Notes under the pieces: model-generated
What the model saw: only the letters and a program-made list of their open reading frames with translations
The model's database searches: none
Told to the model about the DNA's origin: nothing
Source: Bacillota bacterium
Lineage (GTDB): Bacteria > Bacillota > Clostridia > Christensenellales > Christensenellaceae
DNA length: 64,000 nt
Direction of reading: 5' to 3'
Assembly (NCBI GenBank): GCA_023393165.1
Contig: JAEWMJ010000006.1
Location: 186,001 to 250,000, forward strand
Shown: positions 41,534 through 49,826 of the stretch, piece after piece
Layout of the letters: every line of letters starts with the position of its first letter
How positions within the stretch are numbered: position 1 is the stretch's first letter
Program-made: the position numbers and the translations under genes

Positions 41534-43858
41534 ATGAAAAAAAAGCATGTAAAAATTGGGACAAGATTGGTAACCGGTTTTTTGACCGTTGCAGTTATTG
41601 CAGGCGGAATCGGAATTTTCAGCGTCTATGTGCTGACATCCATGGGCAAAGAAAGTGAAATGTTGTTTGAAAGTTATGGAAACTCCCAGGGGGACCTTGG
41701 CTACGTTGCCGCCGATTTCCAGAAAGAACGCGTATACTTGCGGGAAGTCGACCTGAACCCGGATGTGGAAAACGTAAAAAAAGTCAAGGAAAGCTTTGAT
41801 CAGGTCGACCAGGATATGATGAACAAGCTGGCGGCTTACGGGGAGAAGTGTACAACGGACGAGACCAGGGCCATGTACGATGATCTTAAAACGAAAGTGG
41901 AAGCATGGCGTACGTTTACGGGAAAGCTTTTTGAAATGAACATTGCGGGGGATAACGAAAGCGCCGTGGCCTTGAAAACTGCGGACAGCACAAAACAAAT
42001 GCTCACAGATGTTACAACCGGAATAGACAGCGCAATTGCGGCAAATGTCGGCAAGGCGGAAGAGATGGTCAGCCGGCAGTCTGCATCTGTTGCGCAGGAA
42101 CGGATCGTTTTGATCTGCGTTGTTGCAGGCGCAGTGGCGGCGGCGCTGCTTCTGGGCATAACACTTTCTCGGAGTATCAGCCGGCCTGTCAAAAAGATGG
42201 CGGAAGGAGCGAAGAGACTTGCTGAAGGAAATCTGGATGTGGATCTCAATGTAAAGTCCAAAGATGAAATCGGCATTTTGGCTGATGCATTTAAGAGTAT
42301 GATCGGTTCGATCGGGAAACTGATTGCGGATGCCAACATGCTGGCGGAGGCCGCGGTTGCGGGCAATCTTGACGTCCGCGCGGATGCGGCGCAGCACAAG
42401 GGGGATTACGGAAGGATCATAGGGGGCGTTAACAATATGATGGACGCGGTAACGCGTCCGTTGGACGCCGCTTCCGCCCAGCTGGCGCTGATGGCGGAAG
42501 GCGGCGAGCTCGAAGTGCTTGACGAAGAGCAATATAATGGAGATTTTAAACAAATTATAATAAATCTCAATCTGGTAAGGGGATCCTTATATATGATGCT
42601 TTCCGATGTCGGTATGCTGGCGCAGGCGGCAGTGGAGGGCAGGCTGTCCGTTCGAGCGGATACATTGCGGCACAACGGAGGATACCGTTCGATCATTCAG
42701 GGGGTAAACGACACACTGGATGCGGTGGTTAATCCGATTAACGAAGCGACGCAGGTTTTGAACGAGATGGCAAAAGGAAACCTGAACGTCAGCATGGACG
42801 GGGACTATAGGGGCGATCATGCAATCATCAAGGATGCGATGAATGAAACCGTACGGTCCATAAAAGGGTATATTTCCGAAATTGAAGACGTGCTCGGTAA
42901 AATGGCGGGAGGAGATTTAAGCGTTGATATCACCTCCGATTATAAAGGCAGTTTTGAGCAGCTCAAAACATCCATAAACACCATCATCCGGTCGCTGAAC
43001 GAAGTGCTTTTTGAAATCAATATTGCCGCCAATCAGGTGACGGCAGGCGCGCAGCAGGTTTCGGACGGCAACCAGGCAATATCCCAGGGTGCAACAGAGC
43101 AGGCAAGCAGCCTGGAGGAACTTTCGGCTACCGTAACCAGTATTGCAGAGGAGACAAGGAAAAATGCCGAGAATTCCAAAAAATCCAATGAGACGGCGTT
43201 GGCCGCAAAGGCGGCTGCTGCGCAGGGCAATGAGCATATGAAAGAAATGCTGAATTCCATGGGGGATATCAACAATTCATCGGAGAATATATCCAAGATC
43301 ATCAAAGTGATCGACGATATCGCTTTCCAAACCAACATATTGGCTCTCAACGCCGCGGTGGAAGCCGCACGCGCAGGCGTACACGGCAAAGGTTTCGCGG
43401 TGGTTGCCGAAGAAGTCCGCAATCTGGCGGCAAGAAGCGCTAATGCAGCGAAAGAAACAGCCGAGCTGATCGAGGGTTCCATTAAGAACGTTGGGGAAGG
43501 AACAAAAATAGCGAACGAAACCGCCAGCGCTTTGCTGCAGATCGTGGAAAGCGTGGACAAGACGGTTGAACTGGGAGAAATGATTGCCATGGCGTCAGAA
43601 GATCAGGCGATTGGAATACAACAGGTTAACCAGGGCATAGAGCAAATGAGCCAGGTGGTCCAGACGAACTCCGCAACATCTCAGGAAGGCGCTGCCGCAA
43701 GTGAGGAGCTTTCCGGCCAGGCGGAACTGCTGCGCGAAAAAATAGCGATGTTCAAGCTGAAAAAAGCGATCGGGCAGCTGCCTTCTGCAAGAAAAACGGA
43801 AGAATCTTCTGCTCCGTCTGTGGAAACCATACTCAGCGGCAGCGGAAGCAAATATTAA
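41534..43858 (+). CDS. Methyl-accepting chemotaxis protein with poly-HAMP linker
   Basis: 774 residues. TM1 (about 10-32), a four-helix-bundle sensor (about 35-185), TM2 (about 188-208), a canonical HAMP (about 208-262), then repeated HAMP-like units (MLAEAAVAGNLDVRAD..., MLAQAAVEGRLSVRAD..., VLNEMAKGNLNVSM..., VLGKMAGGDLSVDI...) up to about 480, and the signalling domain with hairpin tip FQTNILALNAAVEAARAG near 597-614. No NWETF tether. It lies between two sugar cassettes and may sense their substrates. AAGGGG ribosome site; a terminator follows. Confidence 0.93.
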   Translation: MKKKHVKIGTRLVTGFLTVAVIAGGIGIFSVYVLTSMGKESEMLFESYGNSQGDLGYVAADFQKERVYLREVDLNPDVENVKKVKESFDQVDQDMMNKLAAYGEKCTTDETRAMYDDLKTKVEAWRTFTGKLFEMNIAGDNESAVALKTADSTKQMLTDVTTGIDSAIAANVGKAEEMVSRQSASVAQERIVLICVVAGAVAAALLLGITLSRSISRPVKKMAEGAKRLAEGNLDVDLNVKSKDEIGILADAFKSMIGSIGKLIADANMLAEAAVAGNLDVRADAAQHKGDYGRIIGGVNNMMDAVTRPLDAASAQLALMAEGGELEVLDEEQYNGDFKQIIINLNLVRGSLYMMLSDVGMLAQAAVEGRLSVRADTLRHNGGYRSIIQGVNDTLDAVVNPINEATQVLNEMAKGNLNVSMDGDYRGDHAIIKDAMNETVRSIKGYISEIEDVLGKMAGGDLSVDITSDYKGSFEQLKTSINTIIRSLNEVLFEINIAANQVTAGAQQVSDGNQAISQGATEQASSLEELSATVTSIAEETRKNAENSKKSNETALAAKAAAAQGNEHMKEMLNSMGDINNSSENISKIIKVIDDIAFQTNILALNAAVEAARAGVHGKGFAVVAEEVRNLAARSANAAKETAELIEGSIKNVGEGTKIANETASALLQIVESVDKTVELGEMIAMASEDQAIGIQQVNQGIEQMSQVVQTNSATSQEGAAASEELSGQAELLREKIAMFKLKKAIGQLPSARKTEESSAPSVETILSGSGSKY

Positions 43859-43876
43859 AGCGGAATAAGCTTATTG

Positions 43877-43916
43877 TAAAGCCGGCAGTTTCATAAATGG
43901 CCTGCCGGCTTTTTTA
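43877..43916 (+). terminator. Intrinsic terminator after the chemoreceptor
   Basis: AAGCCGGCAG / CTGCCGGCTT stem with a 13-base loop and a T run, 20 bases after the stop. Confidence 0.92.
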
Positions 43917-44005
43917 CGTTAAATATTTCGTTAAGAACGCAAAACCAATTGGATCACAAACTGTTTTTTGCTGATCCAGCGGTATTTTTAACGTAAAATT
44001 TAACG
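43917..44005. repeat. Nested inverted repeats with TTAACG motifs
   Basis: Outer arms CGTTAAATATTTCGTTAA (43917-43934) and TTAACGTAAAATTTAACG (43988-44005) are imperfect reverse complements; inner arms TGGATCA (43950-43956) and TGATCCA (43972-43978) share nearly the same centre. Each outer arm carries two CGTTAA half-sites, the same half-site as in the operators at 44107 and 45014. Confidence 0.6.
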
Positions 44006-44097
44006 AAAATAAGGTTATGGATGATTTATTTTAAAAAAAATAATAAAAATTTTAAAATAAAAAAAGGATTTTAAAAATAAAGGGAGAATATATTAAC

Positions 44098-44120
44098 TAT
44101 AATCACCGTTAACGTTAACG
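44098..44120 (+). promoter_or_regulatory. Promoter -10 and overlapping LacI-like operator of cassette 3
   Basis: TATAAT (44098-44103) is followed four bases later by the perfect palindrome CGTTAACGTTAACG (44107-44120), which would cover the transcription start. The centre AACGTT is typical of LacI-family operators. The -35 is poor. Confidence 0.6.
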
Positions 44121-44137
44121 TAATTAGAGGCAACAAT

Positions 44138-44998
44138 ATGAAACAATTTATGAAAATCGGTTTTAATGAAGCAACCGCAATGAAAAAATCGAATTTAGAG
44201 ACGGATCTTTTGCTTGCTGAGAAGTATCAATATGATTATATTGAAATCCGCATGGATATGCTGAACGCGTATCTTGAAAAACACAGTGTCAAGGAACTGG
44301 CGTCATTCTTTGCATGCAGCAGATTAAAGCCTTACGCTTTCAATGCCATTGAAGAGGTCAACTTTCCTGACTCGCGCAGCTTTGAAAAAAAGGCCGGTGA
44401 AATAAAAAGGTTGTGCGAAATTGCCCAGCAAATAGGCAATCCTTATATGATCGCGGTTCCTTCGTTCCGCAATGAAACCCTAAAAACGAAAAATAAGGAT
44501 GAAATTCAAAAGGATTCCGTTGAAGTGTTAAATAAGCTTGCGGATATAACTGAAAAATATGGCGTTCACATTGCTTTTGAACCCGTCGGTTTTCCAGCCT
44601 GCGCTGTCAGGGATATGAATACCGCCTGGGAAATCGTGAAAAAGGTTGACAGAAAAAGCGTAGGGCTGGTCATAGATGCTTTCAATGTGTATATTTACGA
44701 CAGGCTGAGTGATATCGATGTTTTAGATACGATTGATATGGATAAGGTTTTTGTTTTCCATATCAATGACTGCGAGGGGAATATACCTCTCAGCAAAATT
44801 GAATTAAACCACAGGGTATGGCCGGGGGAAGGCATAATTCCTTTAAATCGGATGCTTTCAATATTCTATGCTAAAGGTTTTCAAAAAATCGCTTCTCTTG
44901 AACTGTTCAGGGAAGAATACTGGGAGCTTGATCCGGATGAAGTATTTAGAACAGGAATGGAAAAAACCAGAAAACAACTGGAATTTAATTATAAATAA
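44138..44998 (+). CDS. Sugar phosphate isomerase/epimerase (IolE/IolI-type TIM barrel)
   Basis: 286 residues of the xylose-isomerase-like TIM barrel. Likely metal ligands are the E of HIAFEPVGF, the D of VIDAFNVY, the H of FHINDCEG and the E of IASLELF, in the order seen in IolI and related sugar isomerases or epimerases. The N-terminal IGFNEATAMKKSNLETDL resembles IolI/inosose-type members. Substrate is unknown; a keto-sugar is plausible from the dehydrogenases in the same cluster. It is flanked on both sides by identical palindromic operators, so it is probably the first gene of cassette 3. Confidence 0.8.
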   Translation: MKQFMKIGFNEATAMKKSNLETDLLLAEKYQYDYIEIRMDMLNAYLEKHSVKELASFFACSRLKPYAFNAIEEVNFPDSRSFEKKAGEIKRLCEIAQQIGNPYMIAVPSFRNETLKTKNKDEIQKDSVEVLNKLADITEKYGVHIAFEPVGFPACAVRDMNTAWEIVKKVDRKSVGLVIDAFNVYIYDRLSDIDVLDTIDMDKVFVFHINDCEGNIPLSKIELNHRVWPGEGIIPLNRMLSIFYAKGFQKIASLELFREEYWELDPDEVFRTGMEKTRKQLEFNYK

Positions 44999-45013
44999 TT
45001 TTTTTTACAATCG

Positions 45014-45031
45014 AACGTTAACGTTAACGTT
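45014..45031. promoter_or_regulatory. Second LacI-like operator of cassette 3
   Basis: AACGTTAACGTTAACGTT, a perfect palindrome containing the same 14-base core as 44107-44120. It lies 14 bases after the isomerase stop and 210 bases before the binding-protein gene. Confidence 0.6.
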
Positions 45032-45086
45032 TTAAAGCTTCAATAGATTAAACGGCTGATTTATTTGGAACTCTGTTTTGGCGGCC

Positions 45087-45170
45087 GGACTTCGTACCCT
45101 GCTGTGTTGCTGAAATCTTGAAATAGCGCTGCTATTCCTTCGATTTCGCTTCCTGCAGGGACACAAAGCC
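45087..45170. repeat. Long imperfect palindrome
   Basis: A left arm of 41 bases (45087-45127, ending GAAATAGC) and a right arm of 40 bases (45131-45170, starting GCTATTCC) pair imperfectly around a GCT loop; the best-matched parts are ACCCTGC/GCAGGGA and TGAAATC/GATTTCG. It carries no coding frame, and its higher G+C differs from the surrounding spacer. Possible MITE-like element or structured leader RNA of the binding-protein gene. Confidence 0.6.
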
Positions 45171-45241
45171 TGCTCACCAATCCAAAATTCCTCATTTAAT
45201 CATCGTTTACTAAAGAAGGAGAAATATAGGAGGAAAAATCA

Positions 45242-46366
45242 ATGATAAAAAAAAGTGTATGTGTCTTGTTAGTCCTGGTGTTTGTGTTTGCTCTTGCAGC
45301 ATGTTCACAGACTCCCGCGCCCGCTTCATCAGAAGCGTTCGGAAGCGCGTCGGCGTCTACGGCTGAAGCTGCAGCCACCGCAGCCCAGGAGAGCGCTTCT
45401 GTTGCGGCTTCGGACTCCGCCTCCGCCGCAAATACCGGCAGCGGCAATTACCAATTTGCATTGGTAAAGGGCGGTGTGAATGCTTATTTCACGCCAATGG
45501 ACGATGCGGTTGTAAAAGTTGCGCAGGATCTGGGTCTGCCTGCTATCATCATGCAGTCTCCGCAGGAATGGAGCCAGAATGAGCAGAACAACATTCTTGA
45601 CGCGCTTGTGGCGCAGGGTGTTGGCGGAATCGCTTTGTGCACATCCGACCCCGCAGCCGGAAATGAAGAGATCACAAGAATAGTGGAAGCGGGCGTTCCG
45701 GTCGTCACCTTCGCAATGTCGCCCTCCACTCCCTCTAAGGCAACAATGTGCCTGGCAACAGATGTGAAAGAGGCTGCCTACCAGGGAGCAAAAAACCTGA
45801 TCGAATCTTTGGGAGGAAAAGGAAAGATCGTTCATCTGACCGGTAACCTTACGGACGGCAACACAGAACTGCGTATGAAGGGCGTCGAGGCGGCGGTATC
45901 AGAAAATCCGGGCGTGGAAATCCTGCAGACAATTACGGATATCGACGATACGGAAAAAGCCCAGAATGCGATCGACAGCCTGCTGGCTGCAAAGGCTTCT
46001 GAAATTGACGGTATTGTATGCTCGGCGTACATTCCTTCGGTGGTGTTGGCCGGCCGGATCCCCAACTATAAAGATGAAGACATCAAAATCGTAGGCATGG
46101 ATACCGACGAAGCTGTTTTAAACGCCATCAAATCCGGGGACTTTGCAGGCACTATGGCCCAGAATCCTTATGGACAGGCTTATCTCTCCATATGCGCCCT
46201 GAAACTCATGGCTGACGGATATACATGGAAGGACAGCTCTCAGTTCCTGGTGGATTCCGGAACGCTGTTTATAAACAAAGACAACGTTGCTACCTATGCA
46301 GACGAACTTACCAAAATTACGGAGCAATTGCAGAAAGATCTGACGGATAAATATTTCACAAAATAA
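45242..46366 (+). CDS. Sugar ABC importer binding lipoprotein (cassette 3)
   Basis: 374 residues. Lipobox LAAC (Cys at about 21), an Ala/Ser/Glu-rich spacer to about 65, then a type I periplasmic-binding fold of the RbsB kind (YQFALVKGGVNAYFTPMDD, GVGGIALCTSDPAAGNEE, GKIVHLTGNLTDGNTELRMKG read in parts, IKIVGMDTDEAV). It likely brings the cassette 3 sugar to the permeases encoded at 49827 and 50839, although the E1 and dehydrogenase genes lie between. A GGAGG site precedes the ATG. Confidence 0.88.
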   Translation: MIKKSVCVLLVLVFVFALAACSQTPAPASSEAFGSASASTAEAAATAAQESASVAASDSASAANTGSGNYQFALVKGGVNAYFTPMDDAVVKVAQDLGLPAIIMQSPQEWSQNEQNNILDALVAQGVGGIALCTSDPAAGNEEITRIVEAGVPVVTFAMSPSTPSKATMCLATDVKEAAYQGAKNLIESLGGKGKIVHLTGNLTDGNTELRMKGVEAAVSENPGVEILQTITDIDDTEKAQNAIDSLLAAKASEIDGIVCSAYIPSVVLAGRIPNYKDEDIKIVGMDTDEAVLNAIKSGDFAGTMAQNPYGQAYLSICALKLMADGYTWKDSSQFLVDSGTLFINKDNVATYADELTKITEQLQKDLTDKYFTK

Positions 46367-46385
46367 TTTATCCAGGCAAATGGCC

Positions 46386-46419
46386 GGATTTCCCTCCTGC
46401 CAAAGGCGGGGGGAAATCC
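46386..46419 (+). other. Intercistronic hairpin after the cassette 3 binding-protein gene
   Basis: GGATTTCCC...GCC pairs with GGC...GGGAAATCC around an AAA loop, with an imperfect middle; no T run follows. Same placement as the hairpin at 39378, so probably a 3'-end stabiliser or partial terminator. Confidence 0.65.
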
Positions 46420-46485
46420 AGAAAAATACCGATCCATTGAATATGCAAATGACATATTTTTATTGTCGCAGAAGGGAAGATAAAA

Positions 46486-47442
46486 ATGGACAAAGATTTC
46501 AAACTGAAAATGTATAAAGATATGCTCAAAATACGGTTATTTGAGGACAAGGTAAACGAACTGGTTCGGAAAGGCGAACTGTTCGGTTTTTATCACCTGT
46601 ACACAGGCCAGGAAGCCGTCGCGGTAGGCGCGTGTTCCGCGCTCCATAAAGACGATTACATAACCAGTACGCACCGCGGACATGGTCATGTGATTGCAAA
46701 AGGCATGCACCTGGATAAGATGATGGCAGAACTGATGGGAAGAATCACGGGTTACAACAAGGCGAAAGGCGGCTCTATGCACCTGGCGTCTCCTGAATTC
46801 GGAATCTTGGGAGCAAACGGAATCGTAGGAGCGGGTATGCCTCTCGCGACAGGAGCGGCGCTGAGTTCAAAGCTTTTGCACAACAATAAAGTATCCGTAA
46901 GCTTTTTTGGAGACGGCGCAAGCAACCAGGGTACGTTTCACGAATCCATCAACCTGGCTTCGGCATTCAATCTTCCGTGCATCTACATTTGTGAAAACAA
47001 TCTTTACAGCGTCGGAACAAGGCAAAGCAGGGTAAGAAAAGTCGAGTATATTGCCGACCGTGCGGCCGGATATGCGATACCCGGAAAAACCATAGACGGG
47101 AACGATGTGGAGGCGGTTTACAACACAGTAAAATATGCGGTCCAAAGAGCGAGAGCGGGAGAAGGCCCGATGCTGATCGAATGCCTGACCTACCGCTGGG
47201 GCTGTCATCACAATGCGGAGACGGATACATACCGTCCGCCTGAAGAAGTTGAGGAGTGGAAGAAAAAATGTCCCATAAAACGGTATGCCGAAGTGCTGAA
47301 AGCCGAGGGAACGGCTACCGGACAGGAACTTGCGGATATCGAAAAAGCGGTCGTCAAGGAACTCGGGGAAGCGGTTGAGTACGGAAGAAAAAGCGAGTAT
47401 CCAAGAGTTGAAAGCGCGCTGGAAGACATATATGCGGATTAA
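46486..47442 (+). CDS. TPP-dependent dehydrogenase E1 alpha (acetoin dehydrogenase-like)
   Basis: 318 residues. Alpha subunit of a 2-oxoacid/acetoin dehydrogenase E1. The thiamine diphosphate motif is GDGASNQGTFHE...ENN (about 143-168). The N-terminal LVRKGELFGFYHLYTGQEAVAVG and HRGHGHVIAKG segments fit the AcoA subgroup, which cleaves an alpha-hydroxyketone and passes the acyl unit to lipoamide. Followed 17 bases later by E1 beta. It lies in a sugar ABC operon, not beside E2/E3 genes, so the natural substrate may be a sugar-derived ketol rather than acetoin (inference). Confidence 0.88.
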   Translation: MDKDFKLKMYKDMLKIRLFEDKVNELVRKGELFGFYHLYTGQEAVAVGACSALHKDDYITSTHRGHGHVIAKGMHLDKMMAELMGRITGYNKAKGGSMHLASPEFGILGANGIVGAGMPLATGAALSSKLLHNNKVSVSFFGDGASNQGTFHESINLASAFNLPCIYICENNLYSVGTRQSRVRKVEYIADRAAGYAIPGKTIDGNDVEAVYNTVKYAVQRARAGEGPMLIECLTYRWGCHHNAETDTYRPPEEVEEWKKKCPIKRYAEVLKAEGTATGQELADIEKAVVKELGEAVEYGRKSEYPRVESALEDIYAD

Positions 47443-47459
47443 GCGGAAGGAGTATTGAC

Positions 47460-48437
47460 ATGAGCAGAATGAGTTATGCAAAAGCAGTGAAAACTGCAAT
47501 CGCCGAAGAGATGAGACGCGATCAAAACGTTATACTGATGGGATTGGATGTCGGGGCGTATGGCAACGCTTTTGGCGCGACAAAGGGTCTTTATGAAGAA
47601 TTTGGGCCCGAGAGGATTCTGGATATGCCGATTTCAGAGGCGGGCTATGTGGGCGCCGCCGTAGGTGCGGCGGCAACGGGGCTCAGGCCGATAGCCGAAC
47701 TGCAGTTTTCAGATTGGCTTACCATAGCATCCGACCAACTGTGCAATCAGGCGGCCAACATGAGGTATATGTTCGGCGGCATGTTCAAGATCCCGCTGGT
47801 TATGCGGCTTCCTGAAGGCGGCTATGTTCAGGCCGCGGCTCAGCATTCGCATATGTGGGAGTCGTGGTTTGCATTCGTTCCGGGACTGAAGATCGTAATC
47901 CCTTCCACGCCGGGCGAGCTGAAAGGGCTGCTGAAAACATCGATCAGGGATAACAATCCGGTTTTGTTCTTTGAACATAAAAGACTGTATGACGAAATCG
48001 GAGAAGTACCGGACGACCCGGAATTTTTGATTCCCCTCGGCAAGGCGGACGTGAAACGGGAAGGCAAGGATATTACGATCATAACCTATTCCTATATGGT
48101 GAAGAAGGCGATGGAAGCGGCTGAAAAACTGGAGAAGGAAGGAATTGACGCCGAAATCGTGGATCTTCGGAGCATTAAGCCGCTGGATACGGATACGATC
48201 CTGAAATCCGTGAGGAAAACAAAACGCGTTCTTTGTTTCCAGGAGACATGGCTCACATGCAGCGTAATGTCCGAAGTTGCAGCTGTGATCGCTGAGAATG
48301 CAATGGACAGCCTGGCCGCGCCCATAAAAAGGCTGGGAGCAAAAGAAGCGCCTATTCCTTTCAGCCCGGATCTGGAGAATTATGTTTTGCCCCAGACGGA
48401 CGACGTGGTTGATGCCGTGAAAAAAATGCTTAAATAA
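47460..48437 (+). CDS. TPP-dependent dehydrogenase E1 beta (acetoin dehydrogenase-like)
   Basis: 325 residues. Beta subunit: transketolase pyrimidine-binding domain (about 1-180; ISEAGYVGAAVGAAATGLRP, QHSHMWESWFAFVPG with the conserved active-site His) and C-terminal domain (about 195-325; ITIITYSYMVKKAMEAAEKL, DLRSIKPLDTDTIL). It forms the alpha2beta2 E1 with the product of the preceding gene. AAGGAG site before the ATG. The lipoyl carrier gene starts 18 bases after the stop, which supports a functional E1-carrier pair. Confidence 0.9.
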   Translation: MSRMSYAKAVKTAIAEEMRRDQNVILMGLDVGAYGNAFGATKGLYEEFGPERILDMPISEAGYVGAAVGAAATGLRPIAELQFSDWLTIASDQLCNQAANMRYMFGGMFKIPLVMRLPEGGYVQAAAQHSHMWESWFAFVPGLKIVIPSTPGELKGLLKTSIRDNNPVLFFEHKRLYDEIGEVPDDPEFLIPLGKADVKREGKDITIITYSYMVKKAMEAAEKLEKEGIDAEIVDLRSIKPLDTDTILKSVRKTKRVLCFQETWLTCSVMSEVAAVIAENAMDSLAAPIKRLGAKEAPIPFSPDLENYVLPQTDDVVDAVKKMLK

Positions 48438-48455
48438 AATGTTGAGGAATTCGAA

Positions 48456-48695
48456 ATGGAAGAATATGTATTGATGCCCAAGCTCGGCTTAACGATGACC
48501 CGAGGAATGGTTTCAAAATGGAAGAAGCAAATAAATGAACCTGTGAAAAAGGATGAAGTGATCTGCGAGGTTGAAACGGAAAAAATCACAAGCGATGTAA
48601 ACGCGCCGTTTGACGGATACATCAAGGAAATCCTGGTTCAGGAGAATGAGGAGCAGGAAGTCTTAAAACCGATCTGTTTGATGAAGGCTTATTAA
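48456..48695 (+). CDS. Free-standing lipoyl domain protein
   Basis: 79 residues comprising a single lipoyl/biotinyl domain; the attachment lysine is K43 in VETEKITSDV, and the N-terminal LMPKLGLTMTRGMVSKW is the usual E2 lipoyl start. A normal E2 continues with a subunit-binding and a large acyltransferase domain; here the gene simply ends, and no such domain lies downstream in any frame. It is thus a mobile swinging-arm carrier for the E1 encoded just before it. It needs lipoylation, possibly by LipA/LplA encoded at 384-2257. Confidence 0.88.
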   Translation: MEEYVLMPKLGLTMTRGMVSKWKKQINEPVKKDEVICEVETEKITSDVNAPFDGYIKEILVQENEEQEVLKPICLMKAY

Positions 48696-48743
48696 TCCGG
48701 TTAAAACCTATGCAGTTTTTAATTTTGGGTAATGGAGGTTGCT

Positions 48744-49778
48744 ATGGAAATAAAGAAGAAAATGCTTGCGGGCGTCTTTCGGGGAAACGGAAGATTGTCT
48801 GTTGAGGAAGTTGATGTGCCGGCTGTTACAGAACCTGATGAAGTTCTGATAAAAATAGACGCCTGCAGCGTTTGCGGAACGGACGTCCACATCCTGGAGG
48901 TCCCGCCCGCAGGCTTTGACGTCGCGCCCGGCACTGTACTCGGTCACGAGATCGCGGGACAGGTTGCGGATGTTGGCAGCGGCGTGAAAAAAATAAAGGT
49001 TGGCGACAGGGTGGTGGTGGAACCTAACGATTACTGCGGTATATGCAGGTATTGTCTGGACGGCCTGACCAACCATTGTGAAAATCAAACGTCGCTGGGC
49101 GTAACCAAAAACGGCGGATTTGCCGAGTACGTAAAGGTGACGGAGAAAGTAACGCACAAAATTTCGGACGATCTGCCGGTGAATATCGCTGTGTTTGCAG
49201 AACCGCTTGCCTGTGTTGTGAACGGTTTCAGGAAAGTAAACGCCAGGCCGGGCCAAAGCTCTCTTGTTATAGGCGCGGGGCCGATCGCTCTGATTTTTGT
49301 GCAAATGCTGAGGTCGGCGGGCGTGAATCCCATTATTGTTTCCGAGCCCAGCGAAACGAGGCGCGAATTTGCAAAAAAAAGCGGCGCGCATTATGTGCTG
49401 GATCCGTTTCATGAGGATGTCGCAAAGGCTGCGAAAGAACTGACCGGTTTGGGCCCTGATATCGTTATTGATGTTGTCGGGTCGCAAATGGGGGAGGCCG
49501 TGAAAGCCGTTAAAAACGGCGGAATAGTGCTTCTGTTCGGCTATAATACAAAGGCCGAGCCAAAAGTGGTTCAGCATATGATCATAGACAAGGAAATTCA
49601 GGTATTGGGTACATGGATTGCAAGAGGTACTTTCCCGGATGCCGTTAAGATACTCGAAAAGAACGTTTTGGATTTGGAAATGCTGATAACGCACGTTCTT
49701 CCGCTGGAGAAATTAGACGAGGGTATATCTGCGTTAAGAAAAGGCGAAGGATTAGAAGTGATCATCGTACCTAGATAA
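48744..49778 (+). CDS. Zinc-dependent medium-chain alcohol/polyol dehydrogenase
   Basis: 344 residues. MDR family: catalytic zinc ligands C44 (CSVCGTD), H68 and E69 (GHEIAG); structural zinc C98, C101, C104 and C112; NAD(P)-binding VIGAGPIALIF near 174-184. The lineage looks like sorbitol/threonine/butanediol dehydrogenases, so it should oxidise a secondary alcohol of a sugar or polyol, or reduce a ketone. I take the ATG at 48744 with GGAGG five bases upstream; an ATG at 48732 overlaps that site. Co-directional with the E1-lipoyl genes. Confidence 0.88.
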   Translation: MEIKKKMLAGVFRGNGRLSVEEVDVPAVTEPDEVLIKIDACSVCGTDVHILEVPPAGFDVAPGTVLGHEIAGQVADVGSGVKKIKVGDRVVVEPNDYCGICRYCLDGLTNHCENQTSLGVTKNGGFAEYVKVTEKVTHKISDDLPVNIAVFAEPLACVVNGFRKVNARPGQSSLVIGAGPIALIFVQMLRSAGVNPIIVSEPSETRREFAKKSGAHYVLDPFHEDVAKAAKELTGLGPDIVIDVVGSQMGEAVKAVKNGGIVLLFGYNTKAEPKVVQHMIIDKEIQVLGTWIARGTFPDAVKILEKNVLDLEMLITHVLPLEKLDEGISALRKGEGLEVIIVPR

Positions 49779-49826
49779 TCAGGACATGCTCCTTTCAAAA
49801 AACAACAGAAAGCGAGGGCTCTTTTT

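Noticed and set aside
41507..42553. Long minus-strand frame opposite the chemoreceptor
   Set aside because: His/Arg/Phe-rich shadow text without domain signal, while the plus strand encodes a full chemoreceptor.
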